A stretch of 64,000 nucleotides of DNA from Polytrichum commune (taxonomy: Eukaryota > Streptophyta > Polytrichopsida > Polytrichales > Polytrichaceae). The notes beneath the pieces are model-generated. The model worked only from the letters and a program-made list of their open reading frames with translations, was not told the DNA's origin and made no database searches. The stretch covers positions 34,598,001 through 34,662,000 of the forward strand of contig OX485806.1 in assembly GCA_950295325.1 (NCBI GenBank), given 5' to 3'. The position numbers and the translations under genes were made by a program. Numbering within the stretch: position 1 is the stretch's first letter; every line of letters begins with the position of its first letter. Below are positions 11,301 through 24,164 of this stretch, piece by piece.

Positions 11301-14275
11301 AACCCATCTACTTTATAAGGGTTGTACTCTCAATGGAAATCACCTTTGACGAGAACTACACTAACTATGATATTTAGTCTCTTATAATGTCAATGACCTT
11401 ATCTTAATATGTTACATAATTCAGAAGCGACTCCAACATACTTTGATTCATGTTTTTGAGGTTAAAAAATATGCATTGGAATATGCATTTAGAATAAATC
11501 GTTGGAATTTGATGTGAAAACTTGTAATGCACGGAGGAGAGGAGCAACCTTATTCGTTTCTACAACGTTTTTCAAAATTGTAAATTAAATGTCACCATAT
11601 GTTGGAGTCGTTTCAACATCTGGTTAATCTTCTTCAATTATTGTACCTGGGGGTTGGACTAGTAGTACCTTGATGTCCAAGTGTGAATGCTTCGTATGCC
11701 AAATCCCCTTGTGTGGTTGACCCGTCGCCATAGCCGTAAATGTATGAGCAAGTGTTGCTGCTGCTGCAATACGACTGACCGTCACCAAGGGCCTGATGAA
11801 AATAAGTGCCACAGAATGCAGATTCAATAAACCATGTTAACTTTTACTAATCATAAGCTTTACCAAAAATAAAAACAAGGGATCCAAGCCATGAGAAAAG
11901 TAGCAAAGTATTTGCTTGCCACATGGCTGGAGTGCAAACTTTGTGAGAATTCCACAAAGTTTCAGGCAAAGTCCTCTTGAATATGTGCTCACAACTGACT
12001 TCTATTTCTCAAATATTCAAGTGTTGCGGTGAGTAACCTACTCTGTTGGGTCGATCCTTCATCGAAAACTCTATTCATTAGATTATCTCCTCCTCAAGGA
12101 CTCTCTCAACTATGAATGTGAATTGTATTTGAAGCAATTCCATTAACACCACCACAATGCAAAATCGTTGTTGCTTATTGCATCTTGAATTATAGATTTG
12201 CCATTGGTGACTATCCCAATAATACTTAGAGGTAATACTTTATGCCACTTTTGCTCTTACAATTGTGTTGGAGTGTCCCCCTCTAAAGTTTCATCAAAGA
12301 CAAGTTTCCCTCACTGTTTGAGGATGTAAGTATTAGGGAGTCTCAAGTTTCCAATTTTTTTCCAATAGGACCATCAAGTTGATTAAGCCTCTATGTTACA
12401 GAGGCCGTTGCGCTCCATTACTCTATGGAGTGAGCATGTTTGACTCCATTGTGATTCACTTTTAGTCCCATAAGCCTTTGGCTTCCTAGACTTTAAAATC
12501 AATTTCATTTAATTTCATTAGCAATAGTACCCCTATCCCATGCCAAAAAGATATGCCAAAATGGAAAGAATTGAGAAATAAATAAACATTAAGGGATCCA
12601 GGTCATGGGAGAATTGCAGTATTGCCCAGACGTCGCATGGCTCAAGTGCAAACTTGTGATAATTGCACAAATGAAAGTTGTCCACTTGTCCCAAAAGATA
12701 AAGAATAACATTGGCACGCAAAGATCCATGCCTATTTTTGCAAATTCTTAAGAAGTTGCATGGACACATTCAACAAAGACACATAGACAAACATGTGAAG
12801 TGGCCTATTAATTATCCCAAAACAAAACAAACACAACATCACTCAGCATTCAACTCTCATTTTGTGGGCCCTCAGATTATAAAAGTGGGATGCTCGAAAA
12901 GCTACACAAGAAGACTCAAATTCAGATTGAGCTCCCAACATCCCACTGTTACATTCTGAGGGAACACGTCGCTGAGAAACCAATGTTTTGAAAAACCAAA
13001 AAAAGAAAGACAGGAAGGAAGGAAGGAAGGAAGGAAGGAAGGAAGATGAAGTTGACGATCCCTTTATAGAATTACTTACCTTGCACATGCTGTCGCTGCA
13101 TCCGGAATTTTTGTAGGTGGATGACTTTGTGGGGTCAAATTGGGGCCCTGTCTGCTCGAAGCAATTTGTGCAAGGCAAGCACTGAACCCAACACAGATCG
13201 CTTCCAGTGTCCATAATGACCGTAAATTTTTGCGCCGGCGTGCCGAGAGAAATTTCCATCAAGTAGTCGCCGCTGCCAGACGACACAGGACTCGACAAAG
13301 CAGCACTCGCCTTTTGTTCGTGAGATTTTATTTGCTTCATTCTATCCTCCAGGTGGCTATGGTGAATCCTGCTGTGAACGACAGCCTCTTGGAACCTCTC
13401 ATGCAAGGGCTTCACGTTCGAGGCGTTCAGCAAGAGTTTGACGTAGTCTCTGTGTAAGAGCTCCGATTGCAGAAGATTCTGCAAAAAATGAATGTTGCAA
13501 CAACTTTTAGGTGAAGAACGAAAGAGTAGTTATAAGAGCATCAGGAGAAAATATGTTAGAATTCTAACTTGGTCTAAGAGGCTCCAATCGCAGAACATTC
13601 TAAGAAAAATCAAATGTTGCAACAGTTCTTAGTTGAGAAACCAAGGATCAGTAATTAGAGCAACAGGAGGAGAATTTAGAATTCTAATTAACGTGGTGGG
13701 GAGATCATTGATATTTGATGAACTGCAGTGAATGATTAAATTCTTTAACACAAAATCATTACATTGTTCTCTGGAGGACACAATTGGCTTACAAGAATGC
13801 TTTGATTCTTTGTCATGGGGTGCCAACAAACTTGCTCAGACTACATCTGTTCCAACTCTGAGAACATTAGGAACTGCTCAGGAAACAGTACTTGACATTA
13901 AACGATGTTCCATTACATCCAAAAAGAATTCCACAATACATGGAGCAGGAGGAGAGCTGGTCACTTTCCTACGTAATCCTTGCACATCATCTCATGAATT
14001 AATTACAAGGAAATTGATTTCTTGATTTCTGACCATCTGGAATTGCACCAATTCATGCTAGCGTCACAAAATATAGTCCCAGAAACAAGCTATTTAGTTA
14101 CATGAGCCTGGGTCAGAAATTAATTGCTTACGCTTTGTGTTGCCAATTTCGACGCAACGAAGCCTGTCCCAGCATGTAATCCATCCAAGTGCAGAATTTT
14201 GGCCTGAGATGACTGAACAAAAACTAGCAATAGTAGCATCACAAGTGCCGACAAGCCCCCCATGACTCCTGCCAT
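8374..14275 (-). CDS. Nepenthesin-like aspartic protease, gene 1 (five exons)
   Basis: This is a pepsin-fold (A1) endopeptidase of the plant nepenthesin/CND41-like group, probably secreted or vacuolar. Exons, all in phase: 14275-14132, 13478-13080, 11792-11669, 10506-9989 and 8691-8374, giving about 500 aa. The start ATGGC sits in a good context and begins a signal peptide (hydrophobic LVMLLLLVFV, residues 11-20). An HRD-containing propeptide start follows, then SLGTP. The catalytic DTGS is near residue 138 and DSGTT near 377. A Cys-rich insert between them (CLPCTNC, then SCTY-like NTCSYIYGYGDGS) marks nepenthesins. The C-terminus has the usual SVVGNIQQQN. Exon 4 is strikingly GC-rich. Introns use GT/AG, and the extra phase-1 intron between exons 3 and 4 is absent from gene 2. 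No frameshift was seen. Specific substrate is unknown. Confidence 0.88.
13013..13044. repeat. (GGAA)n microsatellite
   Basis: About eight GGAA units inside intron 2 of protease gene 1, 36 bp from the exon 2 donor. Confidence 0.95.
13455..13690. repeat. ~118-bp tandem duplication spanning an intron 1 acceptor
   Basis: The segment 13455-13570, containing the exon 2 acceptor and first codons of protease gene 1, is repeated at about 13575-13690. Shared landmarks are 'ctcc.at.gcagaa.attct', 'aatgttgcaaca', 'agagca.cagga' and 'ttagaattctaa'. In the second unit the acceptor CAG reads as CTTAG ('ttcttag' on the minus strand), so it could act as a decoy 3' splice site. Confidence 0.75.
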
Positions 14276-14460
14276 CCTCGAAAATTTCCTGCGAAGACTG
14301 ACACAGAATTTAGATTAAGAAATTATTTCAGGGAGGACTCTTAAATATTCTACCAAAAGTAATTATAAACCCCAATTCATGAAGCCTGCCGAAATAAATA
14401 AATAAACTCTAAGATATATAAAAATCAAAGGGTCTATTATAAGGTAGCTCTATTTTCCAC

Positions 14461-14472
14461 CTTATATAAATC
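14461..14472 (-). promoter_or_regulatory. Candidate TATA box of protease gene 1
   Basis: The minus strand reads TTTATATAAGG about 190 bp upstream of the ATG at 14275, leaving room for a 5' UTR of about 150 nt. Position and sequence only; no transcript evidence. Confidence 0.4.
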
Positions 14473-14929
14473 CTTTTACTTTTTCAAAAAATAATTTGTT
14501 GAATTAGAGTAGAGGGACTTCAGTCAGTGCAATTGTGAAATTCGAGTCTAGGAAGATTGGGGAGCTCTGATCTAAGGAACTAGAGCTAGCTGCAGCTTCA
14601 TATATTTAAGAGAAACTGAAGAGCAGAGCTCTACCTGCCTCCAATTCATCACAGTCTGTCCAGTATCTATGACCGTGGTAGATGGTACCCCTGGTGGAAA
14701 GTACCACATCTACAACTATCCTAGATATTGGGATAGAGGTGATGTGTATAGAACAATCTGAAATCATCAAAAGCTCTAGCAATTTCATGTACGCGCTTAA
14801 CAAATCACAAGCGCGAGGGTTTCACTTCTGTTAGTGATCATTTCGGACCCAAAGAGTTGACTACCCTATGTTTACACGTCTGGGTTAGCGAGGCCCATGC
14901 ACATTATTCAACATCGACCCACATGACTG

Positions 14930-15880
14930 ATCTTGCAATCACGAGGTGACAACTGCATAAGGTCTGGAATGGTACACTTGTTGTTATAAGGCAAGTCTTG
15001 GAGACTATTGTTCTAAGTAACATGCACATCAATTTTCATGTCACACTAAATCAATCGGATAATATATAGTGTGATAATTAACAAAAAATCACATACATGT
15101 TCACCACATTTAGCATCTTGCAATCATTGGGTTTCAACGAAATCATCATGTTTGGCATGCTTAAGATTGTTGTTTTGTGACAAGTCGTGGAGGTCACTCC
15201 TAATTAACATGGCACACATTAATGATAATATGAATGCAACACTAAACCAATCACATATATTTAAGCGTACTAACTAAATAAACTTAATGACATATACTCA
15301 ACCCGTTTAGCATCTTGCAAATTATCATTGGGTGACAAGTAGAGAAAGCTTGGTCTAGGAGTACAATTGCTCGTATGGACCATGTCACGGAGGCCACTCT
15401 AATGAACAATAGCACATCAATCATTTTAATGCCACACTAAATCAATCTGGTTTTAAGTATAGCCTACAAGAAATTGATAGCACATACTCAACGCACTCAA
15501 CATCTTGCGATCACTAGGTAACAAGCAAAGAATAAAGCTTACCACTTGGCATGGGAGTATATACTTGCTCCTACGGAACAAATCATGGAGACCACTCTAA
15601 TTAACAATGGCACAACAATGATTTTAATGCCACGCCAAATCAATCAAAAGTATCTAAGTGTGCACTCACTAACGAAATCAAAGAGCGGATACTCCACGCA
15701 TTCAACAGTTGTCAACGATCACAAGATGACAGACAAAGAATCAAGCTTGACATAAGAATATAACTTGCTCCTAAAAGACAAGTCATGGAGACCACTCTAA
15801 TTAACAAGAGCACATCAATGACTTCACACGAAATCAATCTGATACACATCCAAGATGCACTAGCCGAAGCAAACCAAAGA
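14930..15880. repeat. ~200-bp satellite, about five copies
   Basis: A landmark 'ccactctaattaaca' followed by '..gcacatcaat' recurs at about 15013, 15195, 15394, 15594 and 15794, with 'ccacactaaatcaatc' and 'actcaac.c..t.agcatcttgc.atca' in fixed order between. The spacing is 182-200 bp. The copies differ by many substitutions, so the array is old. It lies 650 bp upstream of protease gene 1. Its short reading frames are products of the repeat. Confidence 0.85.
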
Positions 15881-18800
15881 CTCGTTTATATTGAGATTGG
15901 ACTAGAATGAGGGGTCAGGTGAGCTTACCGTCACCTCCGAAGAAGCAGCCCTGCATGTGTAGTGAGAAAAATGAGATGGAGTTGAAGAGAATTACTAGGC
16001 CTGAGGAGAGGAGTGTGAGGAAGAAGCGGATGGAGTGGCATCCTATATATCGATCTAGTTCTCATGGCAACGGCTGGGTGATCAGCATGTACTACTACTA
16101 CTACTTCTTCTTCTTCCCAGAGGACCATTATTCTAGTCGGCCTTATTGCAACTGGTACTGTAACAGCGCCACTGCCGTGGCCCATCACTACTAGTGGAGG
16201 CCACAATGAGCTTGCGCTTGCCTGCACGCAATTCTAACCTCCACCGCTAGCTGCCCTTTTTAATTATCACCACTGAGTTCGAATTCATGCATTTTTGCCT
16301 GCCTTCTCTTCTGTATTTAACAACATTATATGTGTTGGATTTCCTTCTGGCCAAGATCTCTATAATCATGGGCCATCCGGCCTCCACCTCCAACCAAGTC
16401 TCAAGGTTAACCTAACTTCTAGGTTAGAAAAGATTTGGTCCCAAGTGAAGGTGATTCCATGTGCATGATTTCGATGTTTGGGCTTTAGTCTTCCTGGTTG
16501 CTTCCGTGCTATGGGCGGATCTGTCAATGCACTTATGACATACTTTAAGTTTCATGGGAGATATGTGAATTCTCTGTGATTACTTGAATGTTATAGCTAC
16601 TGAAATATGATGGGAAAATTTTGATTTTTTTTTTGTAAAGTTAGATTCATATAATTGAATGTGGAATAGTGACAAAATAATCAAAACAATTTTTATAATA
16701 TTATCATAATCAACTCTACATATCCTATCGGAGGATACTACGATAGAATTCAACGTGTTATAATTGTGGACTTGGATGTAGTCTAGTTTTACTCAAATAC
16801 CAAATTTAACTTGGATTCCATAGGGAACTCCAAGGAGGTTGGGTGAGCTTCCTAGCATCAACTGAGATGTAGTGTTGTTTTATGAAAAATCTTAGATGTT
16901 CATGATACTAAAAATAGGTACTTGATAAAAATAAAAGATGTAAAATTTGGATCTCTAAAAATAGAACTTGTTAAAATAGAATTTTTGTGTCCCACATGAT
17001 CACCTTCATTTTCTGTTGAGATGTTGGGTCTGCATCTTTGGGTCTTTCTGGCCTTGTAATTTTTTTTAAAATTTGTAATGAAATAAAAATGTATTTTATA
17101 AGTTTGTCTTTCCAAAAACAACAACAACAACAATATGAGTGTATCTTTCACAAACAGAACCTGTCCATCCACCTCAAACTTGTTGCCAACAAGAGATATG
17201 GTTCCTATAAAACACAGTATTAGCAACTTGCTGACTTGCAACTTGTAAACTTCATGTGGAAGATACATGAATAGTTTGTTTTGTTCAAGTGGCCAGGTGA
17301 AGCAGTGTTATAAGCTTCTTGTCTGCCAACATTGGAGTGAAGTTCTTTTTGTGATAAATTTTGTGTCTGGATCCGTTGGATTTGTCAGTATAGTGAGTAT
17401 AGTCAGCCATGTATAGTGATATATGGCTGATTCAATCTTTATAGGTTATGGCTGATTTATCAGAACTTTATCTCATTAGAATAATTTGAGATTTGTGATG
17501 TTAATTATGGGGTCAAGACAACTGAACATAAAATTCTCTAAGATACAAGGAGTTCACAACAGTTTGCCTTACACTTTGAGGTAGAAGCGCCCAATTCTGT
17601 ATGTGACTTCAAATCCAACACCTGCTTTTTCTCCAAATTGGACAACTACGCCCTTTAACTTAAACACCAATTGTATCATTCTAAAACACAGCTCATTGGT
17701 TGAGGGAGATAAATTGTCAGCGATCAACATTGTCGTGGGGGGGGGGGGCTATATGACTAGGAAAGATCAAATGAAGTTTGTGATTTTGAACATTTCTATA
17801 GAAAATTAGGTATGCTATGACTCATGTGATCTTATTGTTGTGCTCACAATGTGATTGGTGATTCAAACGAAATAGTTTGTTTGGGTTACGTGAGGGAGAG
17901 TAGTGCTCCAAATGTTTGTGATAGGCGCTCCCACCTTACATAGGTGCCACGAATCCTTGGCCATCCATTGGTGGTCCATATAACATCCACAATACCAAAA
18001 TACTTCAAATTTGACAAGTACAATGAATGTACCAAGGTTTAGAACCCTCCATTCACACTTGTAGCCCCTTTCTTTTGTGGTGTGCTTGCCTATACCCTAC
18101 ATCTATGAGGAGGAGCATCAAAAATAAGAGGACAAGACATGATGATTTTGAGTTGTGCATCTTGTTGATATTGGTGTAGATTGACTGGCAATTGGAAACA
18201 TCTCCAACTCCCATGACTACAATACGGCACTCCATGATCTTCTCCTTTTATCATTGCAATAGAAGACATGTATCGTGGGCATTGTCCACAATTAATTTGG
18301 ACCATTGGATCCAATAGGTAATTTTGTCATTCAGTTAGCAATTGCGAATCACTCATATCGTCATTCAAGTTTTAGAATGAAAGTCTATGAGATGCACAAG
18401 TCTAACTTATAAGTGAAAACTCTTTTTCTTTATGTTAATTATTGAACCTAAGATGACATCCAGATTTTGAGCACATACCTCATTTCATTATAACAAATCT
18501 TTTGGGTGTCCATTCTTAACTACAAACCTTGCCACATACCACTCAAATATAGGTGTCCAATTAGTTAAAAGAGTGGCCACACAATTAGATTTGCATACAT
18601 TATCTCCAACAAGATCAGCTCGATGGAGATGTGCAAGCTGCAGATTGGTTAAAGTTGGTGCTACAACCACCAAATCACTATCCTTTGGGATCCAGTTTTG
18701 CAAAATTGATGAAGTAGGTACTGAGTGCCATTATCATGGCCCATTTGGTGGACTTGGAACCTACAATGTGAAGGATTAGGTGTTACGTGTGAATTCCATG

Positions 18801-19917
18801 ATGGGAATCATCTAAAAACCCACCACATAACTAATCCCGGCCTCCCTGCAAAACCAAAATGATTGTTAATACACTAATTTGTACTTAATTTTGAACACAA
18901 CACTGGACTCGATTCATGATCTCTAGGTAAACTCGCCCATTCACCAGGTGAAAAACGCATTGAACTTCCTAATTTCCACCTATTTTATAGCATTAAATGA
19001 TTTGACTCCGAAAATGGCACCAAAGATCCCAATTTAGTTTAGTGGGACTCAGTTGGAACGAATCGGCCTCAACCTATATGAGACATGTTGTTATGAGAGC
19101 CGTGTCACCTAAGTTGAGTGGATTCCAAGTGGATGAGGATGGGGCACTCGAGGCAACTATGTGAAATAGTATGGTAAAGACCTGCCTCTTCTAGAGGTTT
19201 CATCTCAACCTCATCTCCTTAGACTAATCCGGAGTCTTTGATGTTGATTCCAGAACTAGATCAACCTTTTTAAATACTTCAAATTAAACTACAAAGGGTT
19301 CTCAGCGTTTCCACCATCATCTTTCAATGACTGTCATACGAATATGCGGCCATGGATGAGTTACCTAGACACCATGAAGCTCTAGCTGCACCGCAAGCAA
19401 TATCCATGGAGCCATTCTTCAGAACCCCAAGATTTTTGTAGATCATAGTCCAAAATCTACAAAGGAGAGAATTGTACATCGAATTCACTGCAAACCCTCT
19501 AGAGTCGACTCACCAGTGGTGGATGGAGGGTCAACTCCAGTCAATGGTCGGCACTCCCCTTTTCTTCTATTTTAAAGGAAGGAAATACACTGGATTCACA
19601 TCTCGTATTCTTCATTTCGTACAATGTTGATAATGAATTGGTACTTGAATTCAAGACGTCTCGTAAATTTCTCTCATGATGAAACCAGAGTTTTTTCTGG
19701 CTCATACAGGTACGTACCTGTGTGAGCGAGCTCAATGCACGCCGCATACCCACTTCTCAACAAGGAATTTCAGCTTGTCTCCAACCACCTGCAACATTGA
19801 CTGCTCCACAATATGCACATTTCAGCCACTATTGCCTGGTTGCAGATGCAGTTGACATGTGGCGGACTGCAATATTTATCCTGCTAATTTACATTAATCA
19901 GGTGCCCCTATATACTA
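15881..19917. other. Intergenic stretch without recognised genes
   Basis: This is the spacer between the divergent protease genes. Reading frames at 15907-16227 overlap on both strands and include low-complexity Tyr/Phe or Glu/Val runs from an ACT/TTC microsatellite at about 16088-16118, so they are rejected. A 10-base G run is at about 17739. A faint resemblance of 18310-18500 to 34440-34620 suggests another old repeat. No domain was recognised. Confidence 0.4.
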
Positions 19918-20275
19918 CACTAAATAGTCCTATTACCGTGGACCACAGTAATAATACTAGAGCCCATGCTAATTCTCATAATGAGAATTACTGTGGGCCA
20001 AATTGATTATCAACGTATGCTAAATTTCTAGTAGAAAATTAACATGGGTTAGAGTAATTGTTTTCTTAGAAAATTAATGTGGGTGATTATTTTATTTTGT
20101 GCTACTGTGCCCTACAAGTAATATTCAACGTGTTGGTCGAAAGTCTTTATGAAGACTTGAGGAAAGACCCAAGATCTTGGACCCACGTTGATTCCACCTT
20201 GACTAGAAATTTAGTGTGACCCACGCTAATTATTTCCACGTTTATTTTCCACCACACTGATAGAACTATTTAGTG
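19918..20275. mobile_element. TA-flanked MITE, 358 bp
   Basis: The left end CACTAAATAGTCCTAT is mirrored at the right end as ATAGAACTATTTAGTG, one mismatch in 16. TA dinucleotides flank both ends (19916-19917 and 20276-20277), as for mariner-related MITEs; the CACTA start is also reminiscent of CACTA ends, but no 3-bp duplication was found. Internal sequences such as 'cccacgctaatt' and 'catgctaattctca' form subterminal repeats. It lies about 145 bp upstream of the candidate TATA box of protease gene 2. Confidence 0.65.
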
Positions 20276-20420
20276 TACCTGCGATACTGCAAATTGATGC
20301 CTTGAAATAAGACAAGCTGAAGAAGGTGATGATCTACCTGCTTCTGATTATTGGTGGAGCTAATTAACCAGAATCAATGCTAGACATTAATGATGAGGGA
20401 GTTTCATCATTATGGGTGAC

Positions 20421-20427
20421 TATAAAT
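20421..20427 (+). promoter_or_regulatory. Candidate TATA box of protease gene 2
   Basis: The sequence TATAAAT lies 279 bp upstream of the preferred ATG at 20700 and just downstream of the MITE, so promoter elements may include MITE sequence. Sequence and position only. Confidence 0.45.
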
Positions 20428-20699
20428 TCCCGATTACCAACATGCTAATGTACAAATGATCAAATCTTGTCAACTTAGTCTCAAGATCATCTGCGGTGCT
20501 TCAGAGTTGTCTCTGGTTGTTGCAGGTCTTTGTGTAGATCTGTGCAGTAGGAGCTTCTTCTAATTGATGGTTTGAGACACCGGGAACTTGAAACTTTCTT
20601 TGGAAGATGTGACTCTTAATGCGAGGTTGTGGCCAGACAGCAATACAGTGAGATATGGTGGTATTGCTGTGTATTAATTTGGTTAGAATGTGTGTAAAG

Positions 20700-23600
20700 A
20701 TGGGGAAAGTGCAGGTGATTTTAATTAGTTTGATCTTTCTGTTGGGATCGTTTGGAGTTATGTGTCAGGCAGATCTGCATCATGATGAGTTGAAGTCAGC
20801 TTCATGGCGAACCTTTTTTCACGGTTCAAAAAGTGATCGGTCTTATGTTGCCCCTGAATCTGGCGAGTCCAAACACGTGACAGAAAATGCGCTTGGAGCT
20901 GTGAAATTTAATGCATTGAGAACAATATCTCACGGGAGTTCCAAGCGTGCCGAATTTGCCAGCAGTAGTCAGGTACAGTACTGCTCCTACAATCATAGCC
21001 AGATGCATTATGTGTAATGCTAATGTGACTTATCATTCTAAAGGTGGTTGGAAGACTTCTCCAATTATATTCGCATCCCTTCAAACATATTCCAAGATAT
21101 GCTTGAAATGATGCCCTTTCGCCAATCAATGAGAATACAATATTACTCAGAATAGCATTCAGTTATGTGGGTCCAAGGAACGATGCCAAGCAATTTGAGC
21201 ATAAAGAGAATGATCAACCCTCATGTCGCAATCTCCTTGCTCCAGATGTCTGAATAGTATTATGTAAGTTGAATCTGAAGAATGTGTGTTGATTTCACGT
21301 CCTAAGATAGACGACAATAAGGCGAGGATCCATGAAGAGCTTGCCACTAGCCTATGCTTGGGTTTCATTTTTAGATGCATCAGAAAGGAATGCGAGCTCA
21401 CAAGGCTCAATAATATTATGGATAGGACTCATGGTTTCAGTTTCTTGATCTCCCCAAGACTTTTGTCAAGAAGTGTGATAGGAGTGTATAATTGCAAATA
21501 TTGAGGCATAACATTATTAAGCAAGCCGCTATTATATGTAGTAAGTTGTGATCTCAGAGCAAGCAGTAGTTGTTAGTTCAGGCTGATATCACAGATATGC
21601 TTGCCAAACTGAATGAAATATTCTCTCAATATCTTTGGTCCTGCATAACCAAAAAAATAAAACTTTGCTTAGTAATGGTATGACATCATCCAGGAGAAGA
21701 GACATCTTCTAAAATTTGATTTAAAAATTTCCTCAACTGCTAAATTGCGCTTGTGCGCTTGTTTTTGGAGTATGTTTCAGGTAATTCGAACGGAGCTTGT
21801 ACACCGAGACCACGTTTCGTCACCTCTTCGTCCGAGGTCAGGCTCCGAATCCGAGCTGTTTGCGGCGTCTGTGAACAGGAGTTTCACCCGACAGCAACGT
21901 ATTGCACGCAGCATAAGACTGGGGCCTCCGAACGCGCAAGCAGAGAGCACGGTGGCGGCGGGCGATGGCGAGTACCTGATGAAGATCTCGTTGGGCACGC
22001 CGCCCCAGACGTTCATCACAATCGTCGACACAGGCAGCGACCTTGTGTGGGTGCAGTGTTCGCCTTGTCGCCCTTGTTACCGACAGGATGGCCCAATGTT
22101 CATTGCCAGAAACTCTTCATCCTACACACCCATGAGCTGCCAAGATGAATTATGTGTGGTATGTATTAATTTCCATCGCATAAATTCTCGGAGTCGTCCG
22201 AGGCATATATAACTAACAGGCTTATTCAACAAGTTGATAAATCCAGCTAGTTATCACCAATTGTGATGGTACCAAAGCGGAACATCAAGTTGAGGATATG
22301 CGTTGAGTTGCACATCCATGGTTGTAGAACCGCATTATACATGGCACATAATTTCCTCTGTCTATACAATAAATGAATAGTACTCAGCCTGAGTAATGTT
22401 CACTCCGCCACGCTGGAACCAACATGTGGGGATTTCCAATGTTAGTCCTACTAGGAATTTCCGAGCTCCGCCTCTGCTCAACGAATTTTCTGGTCACAGG
22501 TGGGAATGCCCCGCATGTCTTTGTCAACGTCAGGAAAGTGGGGCCAATGTCTTTGAGAATTTGCTAGCATAATTCTTGGCCAGCTACTCAACCTACAAAC
22601 AAGGCTTTCCTCTATAGAAAGGGACCCAATCGGGCCACATGTTGCTTAACGTCCTGACCTCATCTTCGGACGGGTTTATGAATATATTGGGTTTTGCATT
22701 TTGTTGCAGGCAATCGACTCTGACATTTACAGCTGCGTGAGAAACGCAAGTTGCCGCTACGAGTACCGATACGGCGACCTATCGAGCACAAGCGGCGACT
22801 TTGTGTATGATGTCCTCACCTTCAACAACGGCTTTGCCATCCCGCACTTTGCATTTGGATGCGGCCACAGCAACCGTGGCAACTTCGACGCGGTCGGGGG
22901 CCTCGTCGGGTTAGGGCTGGGCTCCTTCTCCCTCCCCTCACAGATCAACGAAACGGTTCCCGAGGTGTTCTCCTACTGCCTGCTGTCCACGTACCCCGCA
23001 TCCACCAAGACGTCGCCGCTCTTCTTTGGCGAGGTCCCGCCCATCACCAACATCGTGTACACGCCGTTGATCCAGAACCCCGCCAACCCGACCTTCTACT
23101 ACGTCGGGTTGCAGGGCATCAGCCTCAATGGGCAGCAGCTCTTCATTCCGATCGAGGCTTTTATGATGGACTCCAGCGGGGACGGCGGAGTGATCATCGA
23201 CTCCGGAACCACGCTCACCTTGCTCAATGAAAGAGCATACAATGTGCTTCTCCAGGTTAGTACCAAGTTACCCAGTTGCTTGAATTGTTTCCAGAATCTT
23301 GCGATGTATGTCCATCTTTGAAGGCCACAATCGCGACTTGTCCATCGCAAATCATGGCAAGAACATGCATGTATAAAACATTTCAAACCGTCAACTGAAG
23401 GTTTTTGGTTGTGGTTTTGGGACAATAAGCAACCAAAACCCTTCCAAAATGAGTTTATATACGCATTTTCTCCCCATGAGTTGCAATGGTCAAGTTTTCT
23501 TTTGTTGTATGTGGGCCTTATGTGGTCATTTATCTTAATTGAACACCTACTAGTGTGGACCCGTGCCATCTCAACGTGTTGTGCATGTACATATGAATGT

Positions 23601-24164
23601 ATGTCCATCCCACATTGTCCGCTCAACATGTTGCCGTCAACAATATCACCACCCATGTGCCCTTGTTCAGACTTTCAAAAATGTATAGTAGAAATTTGAG
23701 TGGTATATGGCAAGGCTTGAAGTTATGAACGGACAACATAACGGCACGTGTTACAATGAGGCCCGGATATGTGCTCATGATATAGACATTGGTAGTGTGA
23801 TTTGCTCCATTACTAATACTGTCCAAAATGGCTTTGAATGTAGAGTGTCCGATTGGTGATACCGTATCCAACAACGGACGGCAGTGTTGTAGGATTGGAC
23901 CTGTGCTATAATGTTTCAGGCATCCCCAGCTTGACATTGCCGACTTTGTATCTACATTTCATCGGGGGAGCCGACTACTATGTCCCAGGGGAAGGTGCGT
24001 TTGTGTATGCGGATGAAGGTCACACAATGTTGTGCTTTGCTATAGCAAGTGCGGGCTCAGGATTCAGCATCATCGGCAACATCATGCAACAAAACCATGC
24101 CATAGTTTATGACCGAGTCAACAATCTCATTGGCTGGGCCAACATGGCATGTGAAACTTTGTAG
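20700..24164 (+). CDS. Nepenthesin-like aspartic protease, gene 2 (four exons)
   Basis: This is an A1 endopeptidase, paralogous to gene 1 and pointing away from it. Exons: 20700-20972, 21781-22158, 22710-23255 and 23844-24164, all GT/AG and all phase 0. The protein is 505 aa, or 520 aa if the in-frame ATG at 20655 is used. The 20700 start is preferred because the signal peptide core (VILISLIFLLGSFGV) follows at once and the context is strong. The N-terminal spacer is longer than in gene 1. Catalytic DTGS is near residue 174 and DSGTT near 381. The Cys-rich insert is present (CSPCRPC, then CQDELC and NASC). The C-terminus has FSIIGNIMQQN. Exon 3 covers exons 3 plus 4 of gene 1 without the intron. 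It is probably secreted or vacuolar; substrate unknown. No defect was seen. Confidence 0.9.

Noticed and set aside
14930-15880. Regularly spaced repeats that could suggest a CRISPR-like array
   Set aside because: Whole ~200-bp units repeat without unique spacers, and the window is eukaryotic; it is a satellite.
15907-16227. Opposed frames of 95 and 98 codons
   Set aside because: They overlap on opposite strands and include microsatellite-encoded runs; no domain or splice context.
21753-22148. 131-codon frame overlapping exon 2 of gene 2
   Set aside because: A shifted shadow; the frame with DTGSDLVWVQC is the coding one.
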